In this document: in pieces, positions 1 through 6,220 of the stretch
Position numbering within the stretch: position 1 is the stretch's first letter
Layout: the number at the start of each line of letters is the position of its first letter
Assembly: GCA_945875935.1 (NCBI GenBank)
Contig: CAMCNE010000120.1
Coordinates: forward strand, 1-6,220
DNA: 6,220 nucleotides
DNA from: Bordetella parapertussis
Lineage (GTDB): Bacteria; Pseudomonadota; Gammaproteobacteria; Burkholderiales; Burkholderiaceae_C
Direction: 5' to 3'
Position numbers and translations under genes: made by a program
The notes under the pieces: model-generated
The model's input: only the letters and a program-made list of their open reading frames with translations
What the model was told of the DNA's origin: nothing
Database searches by the model: none

Positions 1-720
1 CGCTATTTGCATCTGGGCACGCCGTGGGTGCAAGGCGCCATGCGCATTCGCAAGCCGCTGGCCATCGAGCTCGAGTACGTGCAGCGCATGATGGTGTGGA
101 TGCTGCTGCGCCCCAGCGACGAGCTCGGCGAAGGCCACGCGGTGCAGCTCGGGCTGGGCGCAGGCGCCATCACGCGCTACTGCCACGGCGTACTGCACAT
201 GCGCACCACCGCGATCGAACTCAATGACGAGGTGATCGGCATGTGCCGCGCCTATTTCAGGCTCGAGACCAGCGCGCGGCTCAAGCTGATCGAGGCCGAC
301 GCCGGCCAGTGGGTGGCTGACGCCAAGAACGCCGCCAGCGCCGACGTGCTGTGCGTCGATCTGTACGACCACGACGCAGCCAGCCCGGTGCTCGACACCG
401 ACGAGTTCTATGCCGGCTGCCACCGCGTTCTCAAGACCGGCGGAGCGATGACGGTCAACCTGTTCGGCCGCGACGCCAGCTTCGAGCGCAGCGCGCAGCA
501 CATCGCTGCTGCGTTTGGCGCCGACTGCGTGCTGAGCTTGCGGCCCACGCGTGAGGGGAACACCGTGGTCGTCGCGTGGAAGGGCGTGCGCTGGCCCGAT
601 GCCGCCACGCTGGCCGAGCGCGCGGCGCACATCGAGCTCACGGGCCAGTTGCCCGCACGAAAATGGTTGAAGATGCTGCGTGCTTTGCCTGAGGTCGCTG
701 TCTCGGCCGCACCGGCGTGA
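1..720 (+). CDS. Spermidine synthase-like (SpeE-fold) protein, 5' end missing
   Basis: This is the last 239 residues of a SAM-type Rossmann-fold protein of the spermidine synthase-like family. The reading frame is open from base 1 (it begins RYLHLGTPWVQGAMRIRKP), so the true start is upstream and probably only about 15-30 residues are missing. Counting from base 1, the nucleotide-binding loop is G51-L-G53-A-G55 and the acidic residue after strand 2 is E73 in AIELND. The region matching the aminopropyltransferase active-site loop reads VDLYDHD: the two Asp residues with DxxD spacing (D120, D123) are kept, but the usual TDPxG context is not. The protein could be a true polyamine aminopropyltransferase, but many short SpeE-like proteins of this kind have no known substrate, so I give no symbol. 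It is followed 46 bases later by a GspE-type ATPase on the same strand, so co-transcription is possible. The family call is firm; the substrate is unknown. Confidence 0.85.
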   Translation, partial: RYLHLGTPWVQGAMRIRKPLAIELEYVQRMMVWMLLRPSDELGEGHAVQLGLGAGAITRYCHGVLHMRTTAIELNDEVIGMCRAYFRLETSARLKLIEADAGQWVADAKNAASADVLCVDLYDHDAASPVLDTDEFYAGCHRVLKTGGAMTVNLFGRDASFERSAQHIAAAFGADCVLSLRPTREGNTVVVAWKGVRWPDAATLAERAAHIELTGQLPARKWLKMLRALPEVAVSAAPA

Positions 721-766
721 GACTTGCGTTTGTTGTGCTGAACTTTTCGTTTGCGAGCCCACCGCC

Positions 767-2560
767 ATGAACGTTTCCACCCGACCGCCCGAACCGCCGC
801 CCAGTGGCAAGCTGGACTGGCTCAAGTTGATCGCCTGGCTGCGCGACGACGGCATGATCGAGCCCGACGAGGCCGACAGGACCATCAAGCGCTTCGGCTC
901 CACGCAAAGCGTGCAGCACCCGCTGGTGCGTCTGGCAGCGGCTGGTCTGCAACGCAAGGGCCCGGCTGGCGGCCATGGCAAGCCGCTGGACATCGAGGCG
1001 CTCACGGCCTGGTTGGCGCAGCGCTGCGGCATGCCCTACCTGCGCATCGACCCGCTGAAGGTGGACGTGGGCCGCGTGGCCGACGTGATGTCGATCACCT
1101 ACGCCGAACGCCGCCTGGCGCTGCCGCTGCAGGTGGTGCTGAGCGAGGTGACCGTGGCCACCTGCGAGCCCTTCGACATCGCTTGGGTGCCCGAGATCGA
1201 GGCGCACACCCGCAAGTCGATCAAGCTGGTGCTGGTCAGCCCGCTCGAGCTGCAGAAGTACACGACTGAGTTCTACACGCTGGCGCGCTCGGTTCGCGCG
1301 GCCGCCAAAAAGGGCGAGACCGCAGCGGTCGCGAGCTTCGAGCAACTGGTGGAGCTCGGACGCAGCAACCGCCAACTCGATGCCAACGATCAGGGCGTGG
1401 TGCAGGTGGTCGACTGGCTGTGGCAATACGCCTTTGATCAGCGCGCGTCTGATATCCACCTCGAGCCGCGCCGCGATCTGAGTGCGATCCGCTTTCGCAT
1501 CGACGGCGTGATGCACACCGTCTATCAGTTGCCGCCGGGCGTGATGAGTGCGATGACCGCGCGCATCAAGCTGCTGGGTCGCATGGACGTGATCGAAAAG
1601 CGCCGCCCGCTGGACGGCCGCATCAAGACGCGCAACCCCGACGGCGACGAGGTCGAGATGCGGCTGTCGACGCTGCCCACGGCCTTCGGCGAGAAGCTGG
1701 TGATGCGCATCTTCGATCCCGACACCACCGTCAAGACGCTCGATGGCCTGGGCTTTGGCATCCACGACGCCAAGCGCTGGGAAACGCTGGTGACGCGGCC
1801 CAACGGCATCATTTTGGTGACCGGGCCCACTGGCTCGGGCAAGACCAGCACGCTGTATTCGACGCTGCGCCGGCTGGCCACCGAAGAGGTCAACGTGTGC
1901 ACGATCGAAGACCCGATCGAGATGATCCAGCCCGCGTTCAACCAGACCCAGGTGCAGCCGGCCATCGACTTCAGCTTTGCCGAAGGCGTGCGCGCGCTGA
2001 TGCGTCAGGACCCGGACATCATCATGGTGGGCGAAATCCGCGATCTGGAAACCGCCGAGATGGCGATCCAGGCCGCGCTGACCGGCCACCTGGTGTTCAG
2101 CACGCTGCACACGAATGACGCGGCTTCGGCGATCACCCGGCTGGTTGATCTGGGCGTGCCACCCTATCTGATCGGCGCCACCGTGATCGGCGTGCTGGCG
2201 CAGCGTCTGGTGCGCACCCTGTGCCCGGCGTGCAAGCAACCCGACAGCGATCTCACGACCGAGGCCTTGGCCAACTTTGCCAAGCCGTGGCGGCTGACGG
2301 GTCTGCCCACGCCTTACCGCCCGGTGGGGTGTCTGGAGTGCCGCATGAGCGGTTTTCGCGGTCGCAGCGGCTTGTTCGAGCTACTGTCGGTCACACCCGC
2401 GGCCATCCCCTGCATTCAGCCGGTGCCCGATGCGGTGCGGCTGCGCCAGCAGGCGCTGCAAGACGGCATGCGCCCGCTGCGCCTGGCTGGCGCGATGAAG
2501 GTGGCCGAAGGCCTGACCACCCTCGAAGAAGTGCTGAGCGCCACCCCCGCCTGGGAGTGA
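767..2560 (+). CDS. GspE/PilB-family type II secretion / type IV pilus ATPase
   Basis: This 597-residue protein belongs to the hexameric cytoplasmic ATPases that power type II secretion (GspE) or type IV pilus extension (PilB). Residues about 75-175 resemble the N-terminal GspE/MshE domain (WLAQRCGMPYL...). The ATPase core has Walker A GPTGSGKT (353-360), an Asp box TIEDPIE (379-385), Walker B DPDIIMVGE (415-423) and a His box GHLVFSTLHTND (440-451). A zinc-binding CxxC pair follows (C486/C489 and C522/C525). This tetracysteine is typical of GspE and PilB extension ATPases and is usually absent from PilT retraction ATPases. The length is normal to slightly long. I chose the ATG at 767: an upstream in-frame GTG at 680 would overlap the previous gene by 41 bases and add an unlikely Cys/Arg-rich leader. 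The ribosome site is weak (GAG at 755-757). No GspF/PilC, pseudopilin or secretin gene is in the window, so GspE and PilB cannot be separated here. Confidence 0.93.
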   Translation: MNVSTRPPEPPPSGKLDWLKLIAWLRDDGMIEPDEADRTIKRFGSTQSVQHPLVRLAAAGLQRKGPAGGHGKPLDIEALTAWLAQRCGMPYLRIDPLKVDVGRVADVMSITYAERRLALPLQVVLSEVTVATCEPFDIAWVPEIEAHTRKSIKLVLVSPLELQKYTTEFYTLARSVRAAAKKGETAAVASFEQLVELGRSNRQLDANDQGVVQVVDWLWQYAFDQRASDIHLEPRRDLSAIRFRIDGVMHTVYQLPPGVMSAMTARIKLLGRMDVIEKRRPLDGRIKTRNPDGDEVEMRLSTLPTAFGEKLVMRIFDPDTTVKTLDGLGFGIHDAKRWETLVTRPNGIILVTGPTGSGKTSTLYSTLRRLATEEVNVCTIEDPIEMIQPAFNQTQVQPAIDFSFAEGVRALMRQDPDIIMVGEIRDLETAEMAIQAALTGHLVFSTLHTNDAASAITRLVDLGVPPYLIGATVIGVLAQRLVRTLCPACKQPDSDLTTEALANFAKPWRLTGLPTPYRPVGCLECRMSGFRGRSGLFELLSVTPAAIPCIQPVPDAVRLRQQALQDGMRPLRLAGAMKVAEGLTTLEEVLSATPAWE

Positions 2561-2573
2561 GGGTGGCTCGCGT

Positions 2574-2609
2574 GCTCAGCCGGCCTTCTTCGGACGGCCA
2601 GGCTTGAGC
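2574..2609. terminator. Imperfect hairpin at the convergent gene ends, possible terminator
   Basis: The arms are GCTCAGCC (2574-2581) and GGCTTGAGC (2601-2609, T2604 bulged). They continue through bulged A2600 into GGCC (2582-2585) pairing with GGCC (2596-2599), around a 10-base loop. This gives 12 base pairs with two single-base bulges. The hairpin starts 14 bases after the plus-strand ATPase stop and overlaps the last codons and stop of the minus-strand gene, so it would form in both transcripts. There is no T-tract on either side, so it is not a classical intrinsic terminator. It could still protect 3' ends or assist Rho-dependent termination, or it may be chance in GC-rich coding DNA. Confidence 0.35.
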
Positions 2610-3163
2610 GAGGTGACGCGCTCGAGTGCGGCTTGCAAATCGGCTTCAGACAGCGCGGCCAGCGCTTGCAGACCGGCGCGCAGCAATTCGCCTTTCTTGG
2701 CGGCGTGACGGAAGTTCAGAGCGCGCTGCTTGAGCACGTCGACCAGATCGAAGTCGGCCTGCGGCATGGTGAAGCTGTCGCGCACCAGCTTGGTCTTGGC
2801 GGGCTTTTCAGGCTTGCGCGCTGCGGGCTCGACCTTGGCGCGCTTGGGTGCGGTCGGCTTGACTTCGGCAGCGGGTGCCGCCGCTTTTTTCGAGGCCTTG
2901 ACGCGCGCCTTGCCAGATTCGGCGGGCAGCGGTTGGGGCTGCAGCGAGGTCTTCGAGGGCTTGAGCGCAGCCTTGGGAGATTTCACCTTGGCAGGTTTGG
3001 CCGCCGGCTCGGCGGGCGCGACTTCGACGTGCGATGCGGGCTCAACGACCGCTGCGGCGTTGGAATGTTGCTTCACGGCGTGGGCATCAGCGGTGCTGAC
3101 AGACGCGACCTCGGCAGGGGTTTCGCCGTGGGTGTGACCCTCAGGGGTGTGGTTTGTGCTCAT
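2576..3163 (-). CDS. Histone H1-like basic protein with putative ribbon-helix-helix C-terminal domain
   Basis: This 195-residue protein is not a family I can name with certainty. Residues 1-55 are His/Glu/Ala-rich. Residues 56-123 are a low-complexity Lys/Ala/Pro tract like bacterial histone H1-type proteins (for example KPAKVKSPKAALKP). Residues 124-171 look folded: a short strand KLVRDSFTMP, a helix ADFDLVDVLKQRAL, a turn, then KKGELLRAGLQALAAL. That strand-helix-helix order, with an ELLRxxL-type second helix, fits a ribbon-helix-helix DNA-binding domain. The tail has PGRPKK (188-193), an AT-hook-like core. The start is well supported: AGGAG lies 6 bases before the ATG. The gene has its own likely promoter and a palindrome overlapping it, behind lspA. 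I infer a nucleoid-associated or regulatory DNA-binding protein. The gene call is firm and the function is tentative. An alternative is a polyhydroxyalkanoate-granule or other nucleic-acid-associated Lys/Ala/Pro-rich protein. Confidence 0.85.
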   Translation of the reverse strand: MSTNHTPEGHTHGETPAEVASVSTADAHAVKQHSNAAAVVEPASHVEVAPAEPAAKPAKVKSPKAALKPSKTSLQPQPLPAESGKARVKASKKAAAPAAEVKPTAPKRAKVEPAARKPEKPAKTKLVRDSFTMPQADFDLVDVLKQRALNFRHAAKKGELLRAGLQALAALSEADLQAALERVTSLKPGRPKKAG

Positions 3164-3169
3164 CGATGA

Positions 3170-3174
3170 CTCCT
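3170..3174 (-). promoter_or_regulatory. Ribosome binding site of the histone-like gene
   Basis: On the minus strand the bases read AGGAG followed by 6 bases and then the ATG at 3163. This is the strongest Shine-Dalgarno match next to any start in the window, and it fixes the start of the basic protein. Confidence 0.8.
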
Positions 3175-3185
3175 GGTTGATTGAG

Positions 3186-3207
3186 ACATATCGTTTATAC
3201 GATATGT
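3186..3207. promoter_or_regulatory. Perfect 9-bp inverted repeat over the -10 box, putative operator
   Basis: The left arm ACATATCGT (3186-3194) and right arm ACGATATGT (3199-3207) are exact reverse complements separated by TTAT. The repeat covers the predicted -10 box and start point of the histone-like gene, the classical position for a repressor operator. Its size and symmetry fit a dimeric or tetrameric DNA-binding protein. Autoregulation by the encoded putative ribbon-helix-helix protein is an inference. It is unlikely to be a terminator for lspA because no T-tract follows on the minus strand. Confidence 0.6.
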
Positions 3208-3222
3208 TTTAATCAAACACAA
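3194..3222 (-). promoter_or_regulatory. Putative sigma-70 promoter for the histone-like gene
   Basis: On the minus strand, a -35-like TTGTGT (3222-3217) is followed by a 17-base spacer and a -10 box TATAAA (3199-3194, five of six consensus bases). Transcription would start near 3187, giving a leader of about 24 bases. The -35 box is weak (three of six). The stretch is strikingly AT-rich in a GC-rich region and lies directly behind the lspA stop. This supports independent transcription of the downstream gene, though read-through from ileS-lspA is also possible. Confidence 0.55.
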
Positions 3223-3227
3223 GGTCT

Positions 3228-3755
3228 TCAGCGTGAACGTTGCACGCGCAGCAGCTCGTCAAGGATCAGGCAGATCGCACCCAGCGTGATGGCGCTGTCG
3301 GCGATGTTGAAGCTCGGGAAGTAGCCGCCGGCAAAGACAGGCGAGAGCCAGTCCCAGTGAAACTGCAGGAAGTCGATCACGTGGCCGTGCAGCAGTCGGT
3401 CGATGACGTTACCCACTGCGCCGCCCAGAATCATCGACAGCGCGAAGCTGAACAAGCGCTGCGAGCCGTGCCGCTTGAGCATCCACACGATGGCCACCGT
3501 GGCCACCAGTCCCAGTCCCACGAAAAACCAGCGCTGCCAGCCCGAGGCGGTGGATAAAAAGCTGAACGCCGCGCCGGCGTTGTGCACGCGAACGAGGTTG
3601 AAGTAGGACGTCAGGGTGCGGCTGTCGCCCAACTGGAAGCTGCCGATGATCAGCGTTTTGGTCAGCTGATCGGCCAGCAGCACCAGCACGGCCAGACCCA
3701 TCCACAGCCACAAGCCGCTGCCTTGAGTCGTTGAGCCAGATCGGGTGCGCGCCAT
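3228..3755 (-). CDS. lspA: Lipoprotein signal peptidase (signal peptidase II)
   Basis: LspA is an inner-membrane aspartyl protease that cleaves the signal peptide of prolipoproteins just before the lipidated cysteine, after Lgt and before Lnt. The 175-residue length is normal for the family. Four hydrophobic segments are visible, at about residues 15-31, 76-93, 101-117 and 154-169. Family motifs are present: ADQLTK near residue 29, HNAGAAFSFL (58-67), GNVIDR with catalytic D119, and FNIADS with catalytic D153. Between the two catalytic Asp residues there is a loop (DWLSPVFAGGYFPS) that looks longer than in the E. coli protein. I chose the ATG at 3755, two bases after the ileS stop. A TTG at 3761 would overlap that stop and add two residues, but it is too close to the GGGTGG that could serve as ribosome site. 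Tight spacing implies translational coupling with ileS, a linkage common in proteobacteria. Confidence 0.97.
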   Translation of the reverse strand: MARTRSGSTTQGSGLWLWMGLAVLVLLADQLTKTLIIGSFQLGDSRTLTSYFNLVRVHNAGAAFSFLSTASGWQRWFFVGLGLVATVAIVWMLKRHGSQRLFSFALSMILGGAVGNVIDRLLHGHVIDFLQFHWDWLSPVFAGGYFPSFNIADSAITLGAICLILDELLRVQRSR

Positions 3756-3757
3756 GC

Positions 3758-6220
3758 TCAAGCCACCCGGCGGACTTCACCCGCGCCGTAAAGGTTGCTG
3801 GTGCAGCGCGAGCAGATGCTCGGGTGCGCTGCGTCGTGGCCCACGTCGTCCCGGTAGTGCCAGCAGCGCTCGCACTTCGCGGCGCTCGATGGCGCCACCG
3901 AGATCGACAGCTCGGCACCCTGCGTCAGCGTGGCTTCGGAGGTGATGGTCACGAACTTCAAAGCGTCGCCCAGCGTGGCCAGCAGCGCGTGGTCGGCCGC
4001 GCTGGCGGTGATGGCCAGCGTGGCTTGCAGCGACGAGCCCAGTTGCCCCGCGGTTCGCACCGACTCGATCTGCTTGTTGGCCAGATCGCGGATCTCGCGG
4101 ATGCGGCCCCACTTGGCCAGCAATTCGGCATCGGACCAGGCATCGACCTCGCTGAAGGTCTCGATGAAGATCGAACTCGACTGGCCCGGCGCAAAGACCT
4201 GCCAGGCTTCTTCGGCTGTGAAGCTGAGAAACGGCGCCATCCAGCGCAGCATGGCGTGCGTGAGGTGCCACAGCGCGGTCTGCGCGCTGCGCCGCGCGAG
4301 GCTCTTGGGCGCAGTGGTGTACAGCCGGTCTTTCAGCACGTCGAGGTAGAACGAGCCGAGGTCTTCGCTGCAATAGACCTGCAGCTTGGCGACCACCGGG
4401 TGGAATTCATAGACCTCGTAGTGCGCGAGCACCTCGGCCTGGAACTGCGCCGCGCGCGCCAGCGCGTAGCGGTCGACTTCGAGCATCTCGGCCAGCGGCA
4501 CCGCGTCGGTGGCGGCATCGAAGTCGCTGGTGTTGGCCAGCAAGAAGCGCAGCGTGTTGCGAATGCGCCGGTAGGCGTCGACCACGCGCGCCAGGATCTT
4601 GTCGTCGATGTTGAGATCGCCCGAGTAGTCGGTACTGGCCACCCACAGCCGCACGATCTCGGCGCCGAGCTTGTCGCTGACCGACTGCGGCGCGACCACG
4701 TTGCCCAGGCTCTTGCTCATCTTGCGACCCTGGCCGTCGGTGGCAAAGCCGTGCGTGAGCAAGCCGCGGTAGGGCGCGTGGCCCTCGATCGCGCAGGCGA
4801 TCAGCAACGACGAATGAAACCAGCCGCGGTGCTGGTCGTGGCCTTCGAGGTACAGGTCGGCCTCGGGGCCGCTGGCGTGCGCCGAACCGGCATGGCTGCC
4901 TTGGAGCACGTGCGAGAAGGTCGAGCCCGAGTCGAACCACACGTCGAGGATGTCGGTGCTCTTGGTGTAGTTGGCGGCATCGTCACCGAGCCAGTCGCGA
5001 GGCTCGAGCTGCGACCAGGCCTCGACGCCGCCTTGCTCGACGAGTGCCGCGGCACGGTCCATCAGCGAGAGCGTGTCGGGGTGCAACTCGCCGCTGTCCT
5101 TGTGCAGGAAGAAAGGCAGCGGCACGCCCCAGTTGCGCTGCCGGCTGATGCACCAGTCGGGCCGGTTGGCGATCATGTCGCGCAGCCGGGTGCGGCCGTT
5201 CTCGGGATAGAACTGCGTCGCGTCGATGGCGGCCAGCGCGGTCTGGCGCAGCGTGTGCGGTGCGGGGTCGGTGGCGCACACGCCGGCGGTGTCGGCGGTG
5301 GGCTCGTCCATGCGCACAAACCATTGCGCGGCCGCGCGATAGATCACCGGCGTCTTGTGACGCCAGCAGTGCGGGTAGCTGTGCTGGAAGGTCGAAGTGG
5401 CAAGCAGCCGGCCGGCCTCGCGCAGCGCCTCGATGATCACCGGGCCGGCTTTCCAGATGTGCTGGCCGCCGAACAGCGCGAGGCTCGCGTCGTACACGCC
5501 GCTGCCGAGCACCGGGTTGCGGATGTCGTCGATGGCCATGCCGTGGGCGATGCACGAGCGGAAGTCGTCCACGCCGTAGGCCGGCGCTGCGTGCACGAGG
5601 CCGGTGCCATCGTCGGCGGTGGCGTAGTCGGCCAGGTAGATCGGGCTGAGACGGTCATAGGCCGCATCGGCGTGCGCCAGCGGATGTCGAAAAGTGATGC
5701 CGTCGAGCTTTTCGCCTAAAGCGGTGGCCAGCACCGTGCCGGCAATGCCGTAGCGCTTGAGGCTGTCTTCCACGCGCGCGGCGGCCAGCAGCAGCACGCC
5801 GCGTTCGGTGTCAACCAATGAGTACTCCAGAGCCGGGTTGAGGTTGAGCGCCTGGTTGGCGGGAATCGTCCACGCGGTGGTGGTCCAGATCACCGCGAAG
5901 GCCTCGCGCGGTAACGAAGGCAAGCCAAACGCAGCGGCCAGCCGATCGGGCTCGGCGCAGGCAAAGGCCACGTCCAGCGACTGCGAGGTCTTGTCGGCGT
6001 ATTCGATTTCGAACTCGGCCAGCGACGAGCCGCAGTCGAAGCACCAGTACACCGGCTTCAAGCCGCGATACACGTGGCCGCGCTCCATCACGCGCTTGAG
6101 CGTGCGGATCTCGCCGGCCTCGTTGCCGAAGTCCATCGTGCGGTAGGGGTGCGCCCAGTCGCCCAGCACGCCCAGGCGCTTGAAGTCGGCCATCTGCTGC
6201 GCGATCTGTTCGGTGGCGTA
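3758..6220 (-). CDS. ileS: Isoleucyl-tRNA synthetase, N-terminal part beyond window
   Basis: IleRS is a cytoplasmic class I synthetase that charges tRNA-Ile and edits misactivated valine. The window holds the last 820 residues; the frame stays open to base 6220 (it begins YATEQIAQQ), so the ATG at 6193 is internal. Roughly 100-130 residues, including the HIGH motif, are missing. Counting from base 6220, the editing domain shows the Thr-rich WTTTAWTIPANQAL (112-125) and GTGLVHAAPAYGVDDF (205-220). These are followed by CISRQRNWGVP, DVWFDSGS and the KMSKS loop (500-504, bases 4723-4709). The anticodon-binding helical domain follows. The C-terminal zinc finger has CERC (783-786) and CSRC (803-806), as in the mupirocin-sensitive bacterial IleS1 type. 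No frameshift or lost key residue is seen in the visible part. It is the upstream partner of lspA. Confidence 0.98.
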   Translation of the reverse strand, partial: YATEQIAQQMADFKRLGVLGDWAHPYRTMDFGNEAGEIRTLKRVMERGHVYRGLKPVYWCFDCGSSLAEFEIEYADKTSQSLDVAFACAEPDRLAAAFGLPSLPREAFAVIWTTTAWTIPANQALNLNPALEYSLVDTERGVLLLAAARVEDSLKRYGIAGTVLATALGEKLDGITFRHPLAHADAAYDRLSPIYLADYATADDGTGLVHAAPAYGVDDFRSCIAHGMAIDDIRNPVLGSGVYDASLALFGGQHIWKAGPVIIEALREAGRLLATSTFQHSYPHCWRHKTPVIYRAAAQWFVRMDEPTADTAGVCATDPAPHTLRQTALAAIDATQFYPENGRTRLRDMIANRPDWCISRQRNWGVPLPFFLHKDSGELHPDTLSLMDRAAALVEQGGVEAWSQLEPRDWLGDDAANYTKSTDILDVWFDSGSTFSHVLQGSHAGSAHASGPEADLYLEGHDQHRGWFHSSLLIACAIEGHAPYRGLLTHGFATDGQGRKMSKSLGNVVAPQSVSDKLGAEIVRLWVASTDYSGDLNIDDKILARVVDAYRRIRNTLRFLLANTSDFDAATDAVPLAEMLEVDRYALARAAQFQAEVLAHYEVYEFHPVVAKLQVYCSEDLGSFYLDVLKDRLYTTAPKSLARRSAQTALWHLTHAMLRWMAPFLSFTAEEAWQVFAPGQSSSIFIETFSEVDAWSDAELLAKWGRIREIRDLANKQIESVRTAGQLGSSLQATLAITASAADHALLATLGDALKFVTITSEATLTQGAELSISVAPSSAAKCERCWHYRDDVGHDAAHPSICSRCTSNLYGAGEVRRVA

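Noticed and set aside
7..720. TTG at base 7 as the start of the SpeE-like gene
   Set aside because: The frame is open through base 1, and the residues before it (RY) continue the family-like sequence, so the gene starts upstream of the window.
721..766. A promoter in the 46-base gap before the ATPase gene
   Set aside because: I could not find a convincing -35/-10 pair. TTGCGT near 725 has no good partner at the right distance.
638..2239. A 533-codon open frame on the minus strand opposite the GspE-type ATPase
   Set aside because: The plus-strand frame carries every ATPase motif. The antisense product is low-information and His/Arg/Gln-rich with no recognisable domain.
2633..3169. A 178-codon plus-strand open frame (and a 135-codon one inside it) opposite the histone-like gene
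   Set aside because: The minus-strand gene has a strong ribosome site, a promoter and a structured C-terminal domain. The plus-strand frames are Gly/Leu/Arg or Ala/Ser-rich shadows with no ribosome site.
3731..5719. A 662-codon open frame on the plus strand opposite ileS
   Set aside because: It is antisense to a clearly recognisable IleRS. The translation is Arg/Ala/Gly/Val/His-rich with no motif, as expected from a GC-rich shadow frame.
1..6220. CRISPR array, insertion sequence, tRNA or rRNA gene, toxin-antitoxin pair, phage gene
   Set aside because: No direct-repeat arrays, terminal inverted repeats with a transposase, cloverleaf or rRNA-like sequence were seen. The RHH-like protein has no adjacent small toxin gene, so a toxin-antitoxin reading is not supported.

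Overview
The window is GC-rich and gene-dense. It looks like chromosomal DNA of a betaproteobacterium, most likely Burkholderiales and possibly Comamonadaceae or a relative. This rests on the ileS-lspA arrangement, the LspA and IleS sequence style, and a Lys/Ala/Pro-rich protein with a conserved-looking C-terminal domain of a kind I associate with this group. The taxonomic call is inference; no rRNA or other marker is present.

Layout: two plus-strand genes on the left converge on three minus-strand genes on the right. Plus strand: (1) bases 1-720, the 3' part of a spermidine synthase-fold (SpeE-like) methyltransferase-family gene whose start lies before the window; (2) 767-2560, a complete GspE/PilB-type secretion or pilus assembly ATPase with all family motifs intact. 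Minus strand, in transcription order: (3) 6220-3758, ileS (isoleucyl-tRNA synthetase), whose 5' end, including the HIGH motif, is outside the window; (4) 3755-3228, lspA (lipoprotein signal peptidase), starting two bases after the ileS stop; (5) 3163-2576, a 195-residue basic protein with a histone-H1-like Lys/Ala/Pro tract, a C-terminal domain that reads as ribbon-helix-helix, and an AT-hook-like tail.

ileS and lspA form a translation/lipoprotein-maturation pair that is commonly linked in proteobacteria. Gene 5 probably has its own promoter in the AT-rich gap behind lspA. A perfect 9-bp inverted repeat with a 4-bp centre (3186-3207) covers the predicted -10 box, which suggests an operator, perhaps bound by the gene 5 product itself. 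An imperfect hairpin (2574-2609) sits where gene 2 and gene 5 converge.

The window contains no RNA gene, mobile element, CRISPR array or phage gene that I can see. Most of it is ordinary housekeeping sequence. The part most worth following up is gene 5 with its palindrome; the orphan-looking GspE-type ATPase is second. I found no clear evidence of a wholly new multi-gene system.
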